Positions 45,809 to 56,034 of a stretch of 64,000 nucleotides of DNA are shown piece by piece; position 1 is the stretch's first letter; the number at the start of each line of letters is the position of its first letter. The translations under genes and the position numbers were made by a program. The stretch covers positions 91,113-155,112 of the forward strand of contig CACNFB010000002.1 of the NCBI GenBank assembly GCA_902619665.1. The letters run 5' to 3'. The notes beneath the pieces are model-generated. The model saw only the letters and a program-made list of their open reading frames with translations, was not told the origin of the DNA and searched no databases. The DNA comes from an uncultured Pelagibacteraceae bacterium. GTDB taxonomy: Bacteria; Pseudomonadota; Alphaproteobacteria; Pelagibacterales; Pelagibacteraceae.

Positions 45809-47320
45809 TCATTTTGAATTATTTGAATAAATAACTCTTGGTTCTAAAAATAATTCTCTAGCAAGAGCCTTAAATCTTTTTGTTACCTGTTTGGAAATAA
45901 TTTCTTGATGTTGAGATGGAATTTTTAGAAAAATTGAATTACCTCTTTTATACAATTTAAATTCCTCAAGAAAAATTGTTGATATAGATGTTAAAGATTG
46001 TGAGAATCTCAAAGCAGCACCAACTTGTTTACTTGAAAATATTTCGTTATTATTTAAAAAAGTAAGATATTCAAATTTTGGATTGTATTTAATACTACAG
46101 TATCTCCAGTAACAAGAGAGAGCTAGTTGTATCCTTTCTTTATGTGTAAGTCTTAGCAAAGGCGTATTAAGGGTTTCTTGAAACACTAGTTCTGCTTTTT
46201 GAAAAGCACCAAGACCCCAATCCATATGACTTAAAACACAAGCTAGATATAATAATTTTTTGTTATAGTGCTCATTACCATCAAATACAGGTAGTATAAA
46301 TTTAAAATATTTTTGGTAGGTAGATCCTAAATCCCCCCTTTTTAATGCAATATATTCAATTGATTTATTAAAAATTTCTGCCTCTTTTATATTTTTTAAA
46401 TGATCAATTGATAAAGAACCTTCCCTCAAACCACTTATTGAACATAATATTTTTTTTGGATTTGTTATAGTCATTATCTCATTTAAAATAATAGAACTAT
46501 ACGGTAAATATTGTGTTCTAGATTTTGAAATATACTCCACAGTTTTAAGTTTTGATTTGTTAAAGTTTGAAATTTTTTCAACAAATTTAGTCAATGTAGA
46601 TCTATTTATAGAATATTGATGAATAATATGAACCGGATGATTATTTTGGAAAAGATGTAATTTAAATAAAGATCTCCATGTTCCACCCACTAAATATAAA
46701 TTATTAAATTTTTTTTTAGATAACCATTTTTCCTCTCTTAATAATTTCTTTACATACTTAGGTAAATTTCTTTTTTTAACAATTGGATTATTCATTAATC
46801 TAAGAACACCAATTGGCAAAGAGGTTTTGTTCGTAACAATATTATTTTCAACTCTAGCTAATTCTAAACTTCCTCCACCAAGATCTGCTACTAATCCATC
46901 AACATTATCAAACCCGATTTTTACACCTTCGGCAGAAAAATTTGCTTCTTCTTCACCACTTAGAATATTAATTTTTGTTTTAAAAAGAGTTTCTACTTCG
47001 CTGATAAATTGTTTTGCATCTGTAGCCTCTCGCAAAACAGCAGTCGCAATTATTTTCAAATTTGTAATTTTTGATACATTCAAAATTTCTGAAAATCTTT
47101 TTAAAATTTTTAATGCATATTCTGATCCAGATTTATGAAGCTTTCTTGATTTGTCTAAATTTTTTCCAAGTTCACATACTGCTTTTTCATTAAATGACGG
47201 AACTCTTGTTGAGCTAAAATCATCATAAATCAACATTCTTATAGAATTTGAACCAATATCAATAATTGCTAATTTTAAATGTTTTGATGCAGATTGTTGT
47301 TTTGTATTAATTACTTCCAC
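45809..47320 (-). CDS. ppx: Exopolyphosphatase, Ppx/GppA family
   Basis: Ppx releases phosphate from polyphosphate chain ends, and may also hydrolyse pppGpp. The 503-aa protein has an actin-like ATPase fold: AIIDIGSNSIRMLIYDD near residue 18, SGEEEANFSAEGV near 127, LVADLGGGSLELA near 147, and a C-terminal HD-like extension typical of alphaproteobacterial Ppx. It overlaps the ppk 3' end by 14 nt, so synthesis and breakdown are encoded on one transcript. Confidence 0.95.
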   Translation of the reverse strand: MEVINTKQQSASKHLKLAIIDIGSNSIRMLIYDDFSSTRVPSFNEKAVCELGKNLDKSRKLHKSGSEYALKILKRFSEILNVSKITNLKIIATAVLREATDAKQFISEVETLFKTKINILSGEEEANFSAEGVKIGFDNVDGLVADLGGGSLELARVENNIVTNKTSLPIGVLRLMNNPIVKKRNLPKYVKKLLREEKWLSKKKFNNLYLVGGTWRSLFKLHLFQNNHPVHIIHQYSINRSTLTKFVEKISNFNKSKLKTVEYISKSRTQYLPYSSIILNEIMTITNPKKILCSISGLREGSLSIDHLKNIKEAEIFNKSIEYIALKRGDLGSTYQKYFKFILPVFDGNEHYNKKLLYLACVLSHMDWGLGAFQKAELVFQETLNTPLLRLTHKERIQLALSCYWRYCSIKYNPKFEYLTFLNNNEIFSSKQVGAALRFSQSLTSISTIFLEEFKLYKRGNSIFLKIPSQHQEIISKQVTKRFKALARELFLEPRVIYSNNSK

Positions 47321-49463
47321 TTTTAATTAGTTTTAGATGCAATTTTTTAGGTTGCATAGTTAGTTTAGCTTTACCTCTTCCAGATAAGCTCGGATTATTC
47401 ATAAAATATTCATGAGCCGAAAAGGAATCGTACTTACTATATTTAATTTTTTTATAATTACCATCAGCTTTAAGTTCCCAACTCTGATTAGTATCAAGAT
47501 AATTTGCTAACATTATTTGATCTAAAATCTGTTCATGAACAGTTTCATTTTCAATTGGAACTAGAAGTTCTACTCTTCTATTTAAATTTCTTGGCATTAA
47601 ATCAGCTGAAGAAATATATACTTTCGCATTTCTATTAGGCATTTTTTTTGTACCGTTACTAAAACAATAAATTCTAGAATGCTCTAAAAATCTTCCTATT
47701 ATACTTTTTACAACTATGTTTTCAGATCTATCTTTAACTCCTGGTCTTAAACAACAAACACCCCTCACAAATAAATGAATTTTTACACCAGCATTCGAAG
47801 CTTCATAAAATTTGTCAATAATTTCTGGATCTACTAATGAATTCATTTTTGCCCAAATAGCTGCAAATTTACCATTTTTAGAATTCTTAATTTCAGCATC
47901 AATATTTTCATTTAAAGTTTGCCTCATATTTATTGGCGAAATTGAAATTTTATTTAAATTTTTTGGTTTTGCGTATCCTGTTACATAATTGAAAAACTTT
48001 TCAACATCTGATGCCATTTTCTTATCACAACTAAATAAAGATAGATCAGTATAAATTTTAGCATTTACAGGATGATAATTACCAGTTCCTAAATGAAAAT
48101 AAGTTTGTATTTTTCCTTGTTCTCTTCTTAAAACTAATGATGATTTTGCATGAGTTTTATATTTAGCAAAACCATAAACAATTTGAACACCTACTTTTTC
48201 TAAACTTCTTGATAGTTGAATATTAGCCTCCTCATCAAATCTAGCTTTAATTTCAATTAAAGCGGTAACTGTTTTTCCGTTTTCTGCTGCTGTTATTAAA
48301 GCTTTAACAATAGGTGAGTCTAGAGTTGTTCTATATAAAGTTTGTTTAATAGCTATAACTTTTTTATCATTTGCTGCTTGGTTTAAAAATTCAATTACAG
48401 CATCAAATGTTTCAAAAGGGTGATGCACAACTAAATCTTTCTTTTTGATAGTTTCAAAAAAATTATCATTATATTCTTTTAATCTTTCAACTTCTCTGGG
48501 TATAAAATGTTTGAATCTTAATTTTGGATTTTTTACCTTACATATTTGATCTATATCTTGAATTCCAACAAGGCCAGCTACATTATAAATATAGTCAGGA
48601 TTTATGTCTAATTTATTTGTAATAAATCTTATCAATTCATTATCACTATTTTCAAGGACCTCTAAACGAACAATATCACCCGTTCTACGTCTTTTTAAAG
48701 CCAATTCAAAAGATCTAACTAAATCTTCTGCTTCTTCTTGAATCTCTACATCGCTATCTCTTATTACTCTAAAAATCATTTTCTTTTCTAAATCATGATC
48801 TGGAAAAATTTCATTAGCAAAAAAACTTATTACATCATCTAAAATAACAAACTTCTTATGATTTTTGGAAGACTCTATTTCAATAAATCTAGATAATGCT
48901 TTTGGTATTACAATTATCGAGTTTAAAATCCTTTTTCTATTTTTCTTCCTTAGCTTCATTACAAGTGCTCTTCCCTGGTTGATTATAAACGGAAATGGGT
49001 GGGCAGGATCAATAGCTGATGGTGTTAATAAAGGATAAATCTCTTCTATAAATATTTCTAGAAGTTTTTTTTTATCCTTAGTATTTAAATTAACTGGTTT
49101 TACTAAACTGATATTATTTTTTTTTAATTCCATAATCAGTTGAATAAAAATTTTGTTCTGTTTTTTTAATAGACTCTTAGTTTCAAGAACTACTTCATCC
49201 ATTTGCTCATCAGGTGTCAAACCATCAGAACTTAATGAGTCAACTTCTTGTTTTATTTGACTATATAGACCAGCTACACGAACCATAAAAAATTCATCAA
49301 GATTAGAACCCGCAATTGATAAAAATTTTACCCTTTCATATAAGGGATTTTCAATATTTTGTGATTCAAAAAGTACTCTATCATTAAATTTTAACCACGA
49401 AAGTTCTCTATTGATATATTTATTCTTAAGTTCTTCTTTTTGTTGTTTTTTTAAAGCAGTCAT
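47307..49463 (-). CDS. ppk: Polyphosphate kinase 1
   Basis: PPK1 polymerises the gamma-phosphate of ATP into polyphosphate. The 718-aa protein starts at the ATG at 49461-49463 (MTALKKQQ), giving NRELSWLKFNDRVLFES, the family N-terminus. Catalytic parts are AIKQTLYRTTLDSPIV, EIKARFDEEANI, YKTHAKSSLVLRRE (the autophosphorylated His region) and VRGVCCLRPGV with the second His at EHSRIYCFSNG. An upstream in-frame start would run across the divergent sixA start. A TATAAT (49485-49490) inside sixA suits its promoter. Confidence 0.97.
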   Translation of the reverse strand: MTALKKQQKEELKNKYINRELSWLKFNDRVLFESQNIENPLYERVKFLSIAGSNLDEFFMVRVAGLYSQIKQEVDSLSSDGLTPDEQMDEVVLETKSLLKKQNKIFIQLIMELKKNNISLVKPVNLNTKDKKKLLEIFIEEIYPLLTPSAIDPAHPFPFIINQGRALVMKLRKKNRKRILNSIIVIPKALSRFIEIESSKNHKKFVILDDVISFFANEIFPDHDLEKKMIFRVIRDSDVEIQEEAEDLVRSFELALKRRRTGDIVRLEVLENSDNELIRFITNKLDINPDYIYNVAGLVGIQDIDQICKVKNPKLRFKHFIPREVERLKEYNDNFFETIKKKDLVVHHPFETFDAVIEFLNQAANDKKVIAIKQTLYRTTLDSPIVKALITAAENGKTVTALIEIKARFDEEANIQLSRSLEKVGVQIVYGFAKYKTHAKSSLVLRREQGKIQTYFHLGTGNYHPVNAKIYTDLSLFSCDKKMASDVEKFFNYVTGYAKPKNLNKISISPINMRQTLNENIDAEIKNSKNGKFAAIWAKMNSLVDPEIIDKFYEASNAGVKIHLFVRGVCCLRPGVKDRSENIVVKSIIGRFLEHSRIYCFSNGTKKMPNRNAKVYISSADLMPRNLNRRVELLVPIENETVHEQILDQIMLANYLDTNQSWELKADGNYKKIKYSKYDSFSAHEYFMNNPSLSGRGKAKLTMQPKKLHLKLIKSGSN

Positions 49464-49476
49464 GTATTTAGAATTT

Positions 49477-50001
49477 ATGTTTGAATTATACGTCATGAGG
49501 CACGCAAAATCCAGTTGGGAAGATTTGAATATTAATGATTTTGATAGACCGCTGAATAAAAGAGGTAAAAAAAGTGCAAAAAAAATTTGTGAATTTTTTG
49601 TTAAAAGAAAATACAGATTTGAATTTGCTTTGATATCATCAGCTAAAAGAACCCGAAGTACTTTTGAAATTTTGTCAAAAGGAATTCCTGAGCCAAAAAC
49701 AACAGAATATTCAAAGAGTTTATACTTAGCAGATGAATTTACAATTATAAATAAAATTAAAAAAATATCGAGTAACTACAAATCAATTTTATTAATAAAT
49801 CATGAACCCACAGTTAAAAATTTAGTAAGGTATCTAACCAAAAATCATGAAACCAATAATTTCAAATTAATGAATTATAAATTTCCTACAGCTGCATTTG
49901 CTTTAATTAATTTTGATATTAAAGGTTGGGACGAAATAGAAAAAAAAGGAATGTTAAAAAAATTTATAAGACCCAAAGATCTTCAAGACTCTAAAGAATA
50001 A
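49477..50001 (+). CDS. sixA: SixA-type histidine phosphatase
   Basis: The 174-aa histidine-phosphatase superfamily protein begins FELYVMRHAKSSW with the RH catalytic motif, continues with DFDRPLNKRGKKSA and SSAKRTRST, and has NHEPTVKNLVRYL with the second catalytic His. SixA in E. coli removes phosphate from histidine phosphotransfer domains; the target here is unknown. The start codon is 13 bp from that of divergent ppk, and the 3' end overlaps convergent phoB by 19 nt. The ATG at 49477 is preferred because frame extension upstream lies inside ppk. Confidence 0.88.
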   Translation: MFELYVMRHAKSSWEDLNINDFDRPLNKRGKKSAKKICEFFVKRKYRFEFALISSAKRTRSTFEILSKGIPEPKTTEYSKSLYLADEFTIINKIKKISSNYKSILLINHEPTVKNLVRYLTKNHETNNFKLMNYKFPTAAFALINFDIKGWDEIEKKGMLKKFIRPKDLQDSKE

Positions 50002-50666
50002 CCTGCAGATCTAACCGTTCTAATTAAAGGTTTTACGTTTTCAATATTTATAGCTTGTCTTAATCTTCTAATATGGACATCTACAGTTCTAGACTCAACG
50101 TATATATTCTCTCCCCATACATTGTTTAAAAGCTGTTCTCGTGAATAAACTCTTTTAGGATTTTTGATAAAAAAATCTAAAAGTTTAAATTCAGTTGGGC
50201 CTAAAGTAATTTCTTTATCTTTTCTATAAACTCTTTTTGTAATCCGGTCTATTTTTAAATCAGTAAATTCTACAATATCTGATGATGATTGAGGTTTAGA
50301 TCTTCTCAATAAAGATTTAATTCGAGCATTCAATTCTTTTTGACTAAAAGGTTTAGTCACATAATCATCTGCACCAGTATCAAATGCTTTTAATTTGTCC
50401 TCTTCCTCCCCTTTTGCAGTTAACATAATGATAGGAATATCATTAAACTTATTATTTTTTTTTAAATTTTTACAAATTTCAACACCAGATAATTCAGGTA
50501 ACATCCAATCCATTAATATTAAATCTGGGTGTTTTAATTTTATTTGTTTAAGAGCATCTTCTCCATTTTCTGAATGACTAACTTTATAACCTTCTTTTTC
50601 AAGATTATACTTTAACAAACTAACAATTGATGCTTCATCTTCAGCTATAAAAACATGAGCTGACAT
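49983..50666 (-). CDS. phoB: Phosphate regulon response regulator PhoB
   Basis: The 227-aa OmpR-family regulator has a receiver domain with the phosphorylated Asp in LILMDWMLPELSG near residue 53, MLTAKGEEEDKLKAFDTGADDYVTKPFS, and a winged-helix DNA-binding domain ending VDVHIRRLRQAIN and IRTVRSAGYSLE. It binds Pho boxes when phosphate is scarce. It follows phoU by 3 nt in the pst operon. Its kinase phoR is encoded upstream of pstS. Confidence 0.96.
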   Translation of the reverse strand: MSAHVFIAEDEASIVSLLKYNLEKEGYKVSHSENGEDALKQIKLKHPDLILMDWMLPELSGVEICKNLKKNNKFNDIPIIMLTAKGEEEDKLKAFDTGADDYVTKPFSQKELNARIKSLLRRSKPQSSSDIVEFTDLKIDRITKRVYRKDKEITLGPTEFKLLDFFIKNPKRVYSREQLLNNVWGENIYVESRTVDVHIRRLRQAINIENVKPLIRTVRSAGYSLES

Positions 50667-50669
50667 AAA

Positions 50670-51377
50670 TCATTTTTCTCCAGTTACAATTGGCTCTGTG
50701 CCCTTAGGTCTTTCACCTTCTAAATATTCACCTTTAACTAAATAATAAATTTGTTCTGCAACATTTGTAGTATGATCACCAATACGCTCAACGTTTTTGG
50801 TCACAAACAACAAGTGAGTTCCATCCTCTAAATTTTTTTCATCTTCTTTAAGATATTTTATAACTTCTTGCATACAAAGATTTGTTAGATCATCTATTTG
50901 CTCGTCACTTTCCCAAACATTTACTGCCATTGACGCAGATCTTTCTAGATAAGCGTCTAATGTTGATTTTAATTGTTTTTGAACACTAGTAGATACTCTA
51001 TTTAATGCATCTACCAAATTCTTTGGAAGATTTTCATTAAGCAAAAGTGTTCTCTTGGATATATTTTTTGCTAAATCACCTATTCTCTCTAAATCCGAAG
51101 ACATTTTCAGAGCCGTTACAGTCTCTCTTAAATCAATTGCCATAGGTTGTCTCAATGCAATTAAATTTACAACTTGCTGTTCAACTAAAGTCTCAAATTT
51201 ATCTATTTTTTCATCGTCTTGAATTACAGTTTCTGCAATATCGCTATTTCTTGTTGTAATGGCTTGAATAGCTTTACCTAAAGCATCCTCACACGCACTT
51301 CCCATTTTAATTATATTCGCATTAAGATTTTTGAGTTCTTCTTCGTAAGATTTAACTGTATGTGGCGCTTCACCCAT
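50670..51377 (-). CDS. phoU: Phosphate transport regulator PhoU
   Basis: PhoU links PstSCAB to PhoR and represses the Pho regulon when phosphate is plentiful. The 235-aa all-helical protein has the two PhoU metal motifs: DEKIDKFETLVEQQVVNLIALRQPMAIDLRE and ESDEQIDDLTN with MSSDLERIGDLAKNI and KNVERIGDHTTNVAEQ. The start shares one base with the pstB stop. Confidence 0.96.
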   Translation of the reverse strand: MGEAPHTVKSYEEELKNLNANIIKMGSACEDALGKAIQAITTRNSDIAETVIQDDEKIDKFETLVEQQVVNLIALRQPMAIDLRETVTALKMSSDLERIGDLAKNISKRTLLLNENLPKNLVDALNRVSTSVQKQLKSTLDAYLERSASMAVNVWESDEQIDDLTNLCMQEVIKYLKEDEKNLEDGTHLLFVTKNVERIGDHTTNVAEQIYYLVKGEYLEGERPKGTEPIVTGEK

Positions 51378-52132
51378 TATCCAAACCTCCCGGTTATATA
51401 ATCCTGTGTTTTTGTGTTATCAGGATTCTTAAATATCTTATCAGTTGATCCATGTTCAATCAAATGTCCTAGGTGAAAAAAACCTGTATTTTGAGAGACA
51501 CGTGCAGCTTGAGCCATAGAATGAGTTACAATTATTATTGTATGCTCCTTTTTTAACTCATCAATCAATTCTTCAATTTGTGCTGTTGCTATTGGATCTA
51601 ATGCTGAACAAGGCTCATCCATTAATATAACTTCTGGTCTTACGGAAATTGCTCTAGCAATACAAAGTCTTTGTTGTTGTCCTCCAGATAAACCAGTTCC
51701 AGGTTCATGTAACCTATCTTTTACCTCTTCCCATAGTGCAGCCTTTTTTAAGCTAGTTTCAACAATTTCATCCATTTCTTGCTTTGATTGAGCCATACCG
51801 TGAATTGTTGGGCCGTAAGATATATTTTCATATACAGTTTTTGGGAAAGGATTAGGTTTTTGAAAAACCATACCAATTTTTTCTCTAAGTCTTACTACAT
51901 CGCAACTTTTATCATTTATATTAAAGTCATTAATTAAAATTTCTCCTTTAACACTACAGATATCAATTACATCATTCATTCTATTAAGACATCTAAGAAA
52001 AGTTGATTTACCACAACCAGATGGACCAATTAATGCAGTTACTTGGTTTTCTTCAATATCTAAACCTATATTATAGAGGGCCTGTTTTTTTCCGTAAAAA
52101 ACATCTACATTTTTTGCTTTAATCTTTATCAT
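51377..52132 (-). CDS. pstB: Phosphate ABC transporter ATP-binding protein PstB
   Basis: The 251-aa ATPase has Walker [20 protein letters not shown], the Q-loop [10 protein letters not shown], signature [14 protein letters not shown] and Walker [15 protein letters not shown]. The ATG at 52130-52132 (MIKIKAKN) lies one base after the pstA stop and is preceded by GGAG at suitable distance. The frame has an earlier ATG at 52153 that is less likely. Confidence 0.97.
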   Translation of the reverse strand: MIKIKAKNVDVFYGKKQALYNIGLDIEENQVTALIGPSGCGKSTFLRCLNRMNDVIDICSVKGEILINDFNINDKSCDVVRLREKIGMVFQKPNPFPKTVYENISYGPTIHGMAQSKQEMDEIVETSLKKAALWEEVKDRLHEPGTGLSGGQQQRLCIARAISVRPEVILMDEPCSALDPIATAQIEELIDELKKEHTIIIVTHSMAQAARVSQNTGFFHLGHLIEHGSTDKIFKNPDNTKTQDYITGRFG

Positions 52133-52133
52133 T

Positions 52134-53402
52134 TTAACTCCATTTTTTTTCAAACTTATGTCTAATTATTTGGGCAAATAAATTCATTATTATTAAAAAA
52201 CCAAGTAAAACCATTATACATGCCGAGACTTTTTCAACAAATCCTCTCTCAGCACTTTCAGCCCAAATATAGATTTGAACTGGTAAACTTGCTGCAGGAT
52301 CCATTGGTGACCCAGGTATCGTGTTAACAAAAGCAACCATTCCAATTAAAATTAGGGGTGCAGTTTCTCCTAAAGCTTGAGCTAAACCAATTATTGTACC
52401 TGATAAAGTCCCAGGCATTGAAAGAGGAACGGTATGATGCATTGTGGTTTGCATTCGACTTGCGCCCATAGCAAGTGCTGCCTCTCTTATACTTGGAGGA
52501 ACCGCTTTTAAAGATGCCCTCGCAGCTATAATTATTGTTGGTAAAGTCATCAATGATAAAGTGATACCTCCAACTAAAGGGGTAGACCTAGGAAGGTGAA
52601 ATATAGCCAATAAAACACCTAATCCGAGTAACCCAAAGACAATAGATGGTACTGCAGCCAAGTTATTTATATTTACTTCAATAAAATCAGTAAATCTATT
52701 TTTAGGTGCAAACTCTTCAAGATAAATTGCTGCAAGCACCGCCACAGGAAAAGCTATCATTAAGCATACAAGTATAGAAAAAATTGAGCCCATAAATGAA
52801 CTAGCTATACCAGCAAGTTCTGGTTCTCTAGAGTCAGCATATGTAAAAAAACTGATATTAAATTTACTTTCAACTTTACCTTTTGCAACAAGTTGATCGA
52901 AAATTTTTAATTGATAATCGCTTACCCTTCTTTGATCTTCCGGTAAATCTCTTGGATAATTTCCTTTAAAGACTTGATCTAAATCATCTGAAGCGGTTAG
53001 ATAAACTTCTTTTGTTTTTCCTATTAAACCAGGGTTATTTAGAAGTTCATTTTTAATTTCTTTTTCAAAAAAATAAGACACCATTCTCTTCAATTCATTT
53101 TCTTGATCTTCATTGGCATTTGGATCTAAGTCAGCCATTGATTTTAATGCTATATCGTAATAATCAGCATCCTTTAAATCCTCATTAGAAGGATTTTGTT
53201 CTAACATCATTAATTCAGCATCAAAAGTTACTGGAACAATGAGCCACGTTTTTTGAAAAGCAGTATAGCCAGTTGAAAAAATTTTAAAAATAAAGATTGT
53301 TAAAAATAAAAGTGCCATAAAAATTGCACTCAGACCGTATAAGCGAAATCTCTGTTCAGCTTTGTATCTTTTATTTAATAATTGTTCTTTATTTTTATTC
53401 AT
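52134..53402 (-). CDS. pstA: Phosphate ABC transporter permease PstA
   Basis: The 422-aa permease has a C-terminal BPD_transp_1 domain with [58 protein letters not shown] and [17 protein letters not shown]. The N-terminal 190 residues form a long extracytoplasmic segment after the first helix, longer than in E. coli PstA (296 aa) but usual in alphaproteobacteria. It overlaps pstC by 8 nt. Confidence 0.96.
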   Translation of the reverse strand: MNKNKEQLLNKRYKAEQRFRLYGLSAIFMALLFLTIFIFKIFSTGYTAFQKTWLIVPVTFDAELMMLEQNPSNEDLKDADYYDIALKSMADLDPNANEDQENELKRMVSYFFEKEIKNELLNNPGLIGKTKEVYLTASDDLDQVFKGNYPRDLPEDQRRVSDYQLKIFDQLVAKGKVESKFNISFFTYADSREPELAGIASSFMGSIFSILVCLMIAFPVAVLAAIYLEEFAPKNRFTDFIEVNINNLAAVPSIVFGLLGLGVLLAIFHLPRSTPLVGGITLSLMTLPTIIIAARASLKAVPPSIREAALAMGASRMQTTMHHTVPLSMPGTLSGTIIGLAQALGETAPLILIGMVAFVNTIPGSPMDPAASLPVQIYIWAESAERGFVEKVSACIMVLLGFLIIMNLFAQIIRHKFEKKWS

Positions 53403-54780
53403 ATTTTTCTCTATATTTTTTAACTACTCTTAAGGCCACGATATTTAAACAAAGCGTTACTAGAAATAATGACATACCTAAAGCAAAAGCGGCTTGCGTT
53501 TTTGGGTCGCCAAAAGCTTGGTCTCCAATTAAAATTACCACAATTTGCGCGGTAATTGTTGAAGTAGATTCTAATGGATTTAAAGTTAAGTTAGCAGCTA
53601 AACCCGAGGCCATAACAACTATCATTGTTTCTCCAATAGCTCTTGAAACGCCAAGTAAAATAGATCCAACTATCCCGGGCAAAGCTGCGGGAAAAATAAC
53701 TCTCTTAATTGTTTCTGATTTAGTTGCTCCCATAGCGTAACTTCCATCTCTTAAACTTTGAGGCACACTTGTAATTACATCGTCACTTAAACTTGAAATA
53801 AATGGTATGATCATAATACCCATTACCCCTCCTGCTGCTAAAGCACTTTCAGCTGAAACTTCAAGACCCATTGAGGTTCCTAATTCTTTCAAAAATGGTC
53901 CAACTGTTAGGGCAGCAAAAAAACCATAAACAACTGTTGGTATACCAGCTAAAATTTCAATTAAAGGTTTTGCATATTGTCTAACTTTGCTAGATGCATA
54001 TTCAGCTAAATAAATTCCACTCATTAATCCAATTGGGATAGCAACGCACATAGCAATAAATGCAATAAAAAAAGTACCTGCAAAAATAGGGACCGCTCCA
54101 AAAGTATCTGAATACATTGATGGATCTAAAGCCTCAGAAGAATCTCTTACAAAAGCTTTTGCTGGATACCAATGAGTTCCAAAGACAAAATCAAATAATG
54201 GAATTACTTTAAAAAAATCTATAGTTTGAAATATAAGTGAGAAAACTATTCCAACAGTAGTTAATATTGCAGCTAAAGAGGCTGTAAATAAAACTGCATT
54301 CAAAAATTTTTCAACTGGTTCTCTTGTTCTAGAATTAGATGAAATTCTTTTATACGCATAAGCAACTGAAGCAATAATTATAGATAATACTATAACAGCT
54401 TTTGAACTTTGAGCTATTGATCGAAGACTTAAATATTTTTCTGCTGAAGCCTCAATAAAAGGTGTAATTTCTCCGGTAAATTGTCCTCGCGACAATGATT
54501 TTGTTTTTTCGTATATTAAATTTAATTCATCATCAAGATAACCTTGATTTGAATAATCGCTCAAGACTAATAACTTTACAATTGTAGGCTCAAAAATTGC
54601 CCATAAAGAAAAAATTATAAAGGCTGGTATTGCGCACCAAATTGCAAGATAATAACCATAAAATTGTGGTAATGCAGTTAATCTTTTATTTGAAGATTGA
54701 ATTGTATATGCTTTTTTGCGTCCAAAATAATAGCTTGTGAAACCAAGAAGAACAATAAATGTAAACAATATTAAGTTCAA
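53395..54780 (-). CDS. pstC: Phosphate ABC transporter permease PstC
   Basis: The 461-aa permease partner of PstA has GTFFIAFIAMCVAIPIGLMSGIYLAEYAS, VVYGFFAALTVGP, SLRDGSYAMGATKSETIKRVIFP and LGVSRAIGETMIV. The start is a TTG (54778-54780) backed by AAGGAG six bases upstream, the clearest Shine-Dalgarno in the operon. A hairpin terminator separates it from pstS, so its expression is probably lower than that of pstS. Confidence 0.95.
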   Translation of the reverse strand: MNLILFTFIVLLGFTSYYFGRKKAYTIQSSNKRLTALPQFYGYYLAIWCAIPAFIIFSLWAIFEPTIVKLLVLSDYSNQGYLDDELNLIYEKTKSLSRGQFTGEITPFIEASAEKYLSLRSIAQSSKAVIVLSIIIASVAYAYKRISSNSRTREPVEKFLNAVLFTASLAAILTTVGIVFSLIFQTIDFFKVIPLFDFVFGTHWYPAKAFVRDSSEALDPSMYSDTFGAVPIFAGTFFIAFIAMCVAIPIGLMSGIYLAEYASSKVRQYAKPLIEILAGIPTVVYGFFAALTVGPFLKELGTSMGLEVSAESALAAGGVMGIMIIPFISSLSDDVITSVPQSLRDGSYAMGATKSETIKRVIFPAALPGIVGSILLGVSRAIGETMIVVMASGLAANLTLNPLESTSTITAQIVVILIGDQAFGDPKTQAAFALGMSLFLVTLCLNIVALRVVKKYREKYE

Positions 54781-54815
54781 AAGAATCTCCTTTATTGGGA
54801 CTTTACTATTGTTTG

Positions 54816-54846
54816 AAAAAAAAGGGGTCTAAAAAGACCCCTTTTT
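54816..54846 (-). terminator. Intrinsic terminator/attenuator between pstS and pstC
   Basis: A 12-bp perfect stem (54819-54830 with 54835-54846; GC core GGGGTC/GACCCC) closes a 4-nt loop. On the minus strand a run of eight T follows the GC core. It lies 24 bp after the pstS stop and 36 bp before the pstC start, within an operon. Partial termination would give a surplus of binding protein over permease. The symmetric A-runs would let it act in both directions. Confidence 0.9.
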
Positions 54847-54870
54847 AATCATTTGTTAACTGAGAAATAA

Positions 54871-55902
54871 TTAATTACCCATAGCAACTAGCTTCGTAGC
54901 ATTAGTTCTAGTTGTTTTATACAACTTAGAGTCTAATGGCACCAAACCAATGTCTGCTAGATAACCACCTTTTCCTATAGCTTTCTTAGTTGTGAATTCT
55001 TTCACAAACTCATGTAGGCCTGGAATTACTCCAACGTGGGCTTTTTTCACGTAAAAGAATAAAGGTCTAGCAACAGCATAACTGTAGTCTTGAATAGACT
55101 TCAATGATGGTTGTCCACCATCAATACTTGCTGCTTGTAATTTATCTTTTGCAGCTAGGAAATAACTGAAGCCAAAGAAACCAAACATTTCTTTATCTTG
55201 AGTTAACTTTTGGATGATTAAACTATCGTTTTCTCCTACTTCAATAGCAGCACCATCTTCTCTGTAAAGTTTTTGAGGTTTTTTGTATTTTTTATTTCCA
55301 GCTTCAAAACCAGCTTTATAAAGAGCTTTAGCTTCTTTAGTCATACCTTTTTTCATTACTAAAGAATTCCAAGCATCTCTAGTTCCTGATGTTCCTGGTG
55401 GGATCATCACTGAAATTTTTTGTTTTGGTAAGCTAGGGTCAATTTGATCCCAAGTTTTATAGATATTTGGAACTAATTTACCATCAACAACTGTATGAGC
55501 GGCTAGTGCTAAGTATAATTGTTCTTTTGTAAAGTTTACTGGTTTTGCATCTTTACTGTAAGCTAATGTAATACCGTCGTTTCCAATTACGATTTCAACG
55601 ATATCATTAACACCATTTTTCTTACATAGTGCTTTTTCTTTATCTTTCATAGCTCTTGATGCATTTGTAATATCTGGATGTTGTTCACCTACACCAGCGC
55701 AAAATAGTTTAGCTCCACCACCAGTACCAGTAGACTCAATAACAGGAGTTTTAAATCCTGAACCACCAAATCTTTCAGCAACAACAGTCGCATAAGGGAA
55801 TACCGTAGAAGAACCAACTATCTTAATTTGATCTCTTGCTTGAGCAACAGTTGCTATTGATAAAGCAACTAATGAAGCAATTATTATAGTTAGTTTTTTC
55901 AT
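54871..55902 (-). CDS. pstS: Phosphate-binding periplasmic protein PstS
   Basis: PstS is the high-affinity phosphate receptor. The 343-aa protein starts at the ATG at 55900-55902, with AGGA upstream, rather than at the ATG six codons earlier. It has a signal peptide ending TVAQA (residue 22). Phosphate-contact features are KIVGSSTVFPYATVVAE, STGTGGGAKLFCAG, DITNASRAM and MIPPGTSGTRDAWNSL. A Pho box lies 71 bp upstream and a terminator directly downstream. Confidence 0.97.
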   Translation of the reverse strand: MKKLTIIIASLVALSIATVAQARDQIKIVGSSTVFPYATVVAERFGGSGFKTPVIESTGTGGGAKLFCAGVGEQHPDITNASRAMKDKEKALCKKNGVNDIVEIVIGNDGITLAYSKDAKPVNFTKEQLYLALAAHTVVDGKLVPNIYKTWDQIDPSLPKQKISVMIPPGTSGTRDAWNSLVMKKGMTKEAKALYKAGFEAGNKKYKKPQKLYREDGAAIEVGENDSLIIQKLTQDKEMFGFFGFSYFLAAKDKLQAASIDGGQPSLKSIQDYSYAVARPLFFYVKKAHVGVIPGLHEFVKEFTTKKAIGKGGYLADIGLVPLDSKLYKTTRTNATKLVAMGN

Positions 55903-55972
55903 TATCTTTAATCCTTTCATTATTTATTAATTAAAAGATGACAGACTCGTATAAATTTATTGAATCTTTAAT

Positions 55973-56001
55973 ATTACAGAATTGTTACACTTTTGTTAAA
56001 A
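55973..56001 (-). promoter_or_regulatory. Pho box upstream of pstS
   Basis: On the minus strand three 7-mers recur every 11 bp: TTTTAAC (55995-56001, weak), GTGTAAC (55984-55990) and CTGTAAT (55973-55979), with spacers AAAA and AATT. The layout matches the PhoB direct-repeat site (CTGTCAT-like units, 4-bp spacers). The box sits 71 bp before the pstS ATG. Its last two repeats share 18 of 22 bases with the site before plcP. Confidence 0.75.
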
Positions 56002-56034
56002 ATGTAACTTTATAGTTGAAACTTAATAAAACTT

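Noticed and set aside
49464-49496. Longer N-terminus for PPK
   Set aside because: It would overlap the sixA start; the family N-terminus begins close to the ATG at 49463.
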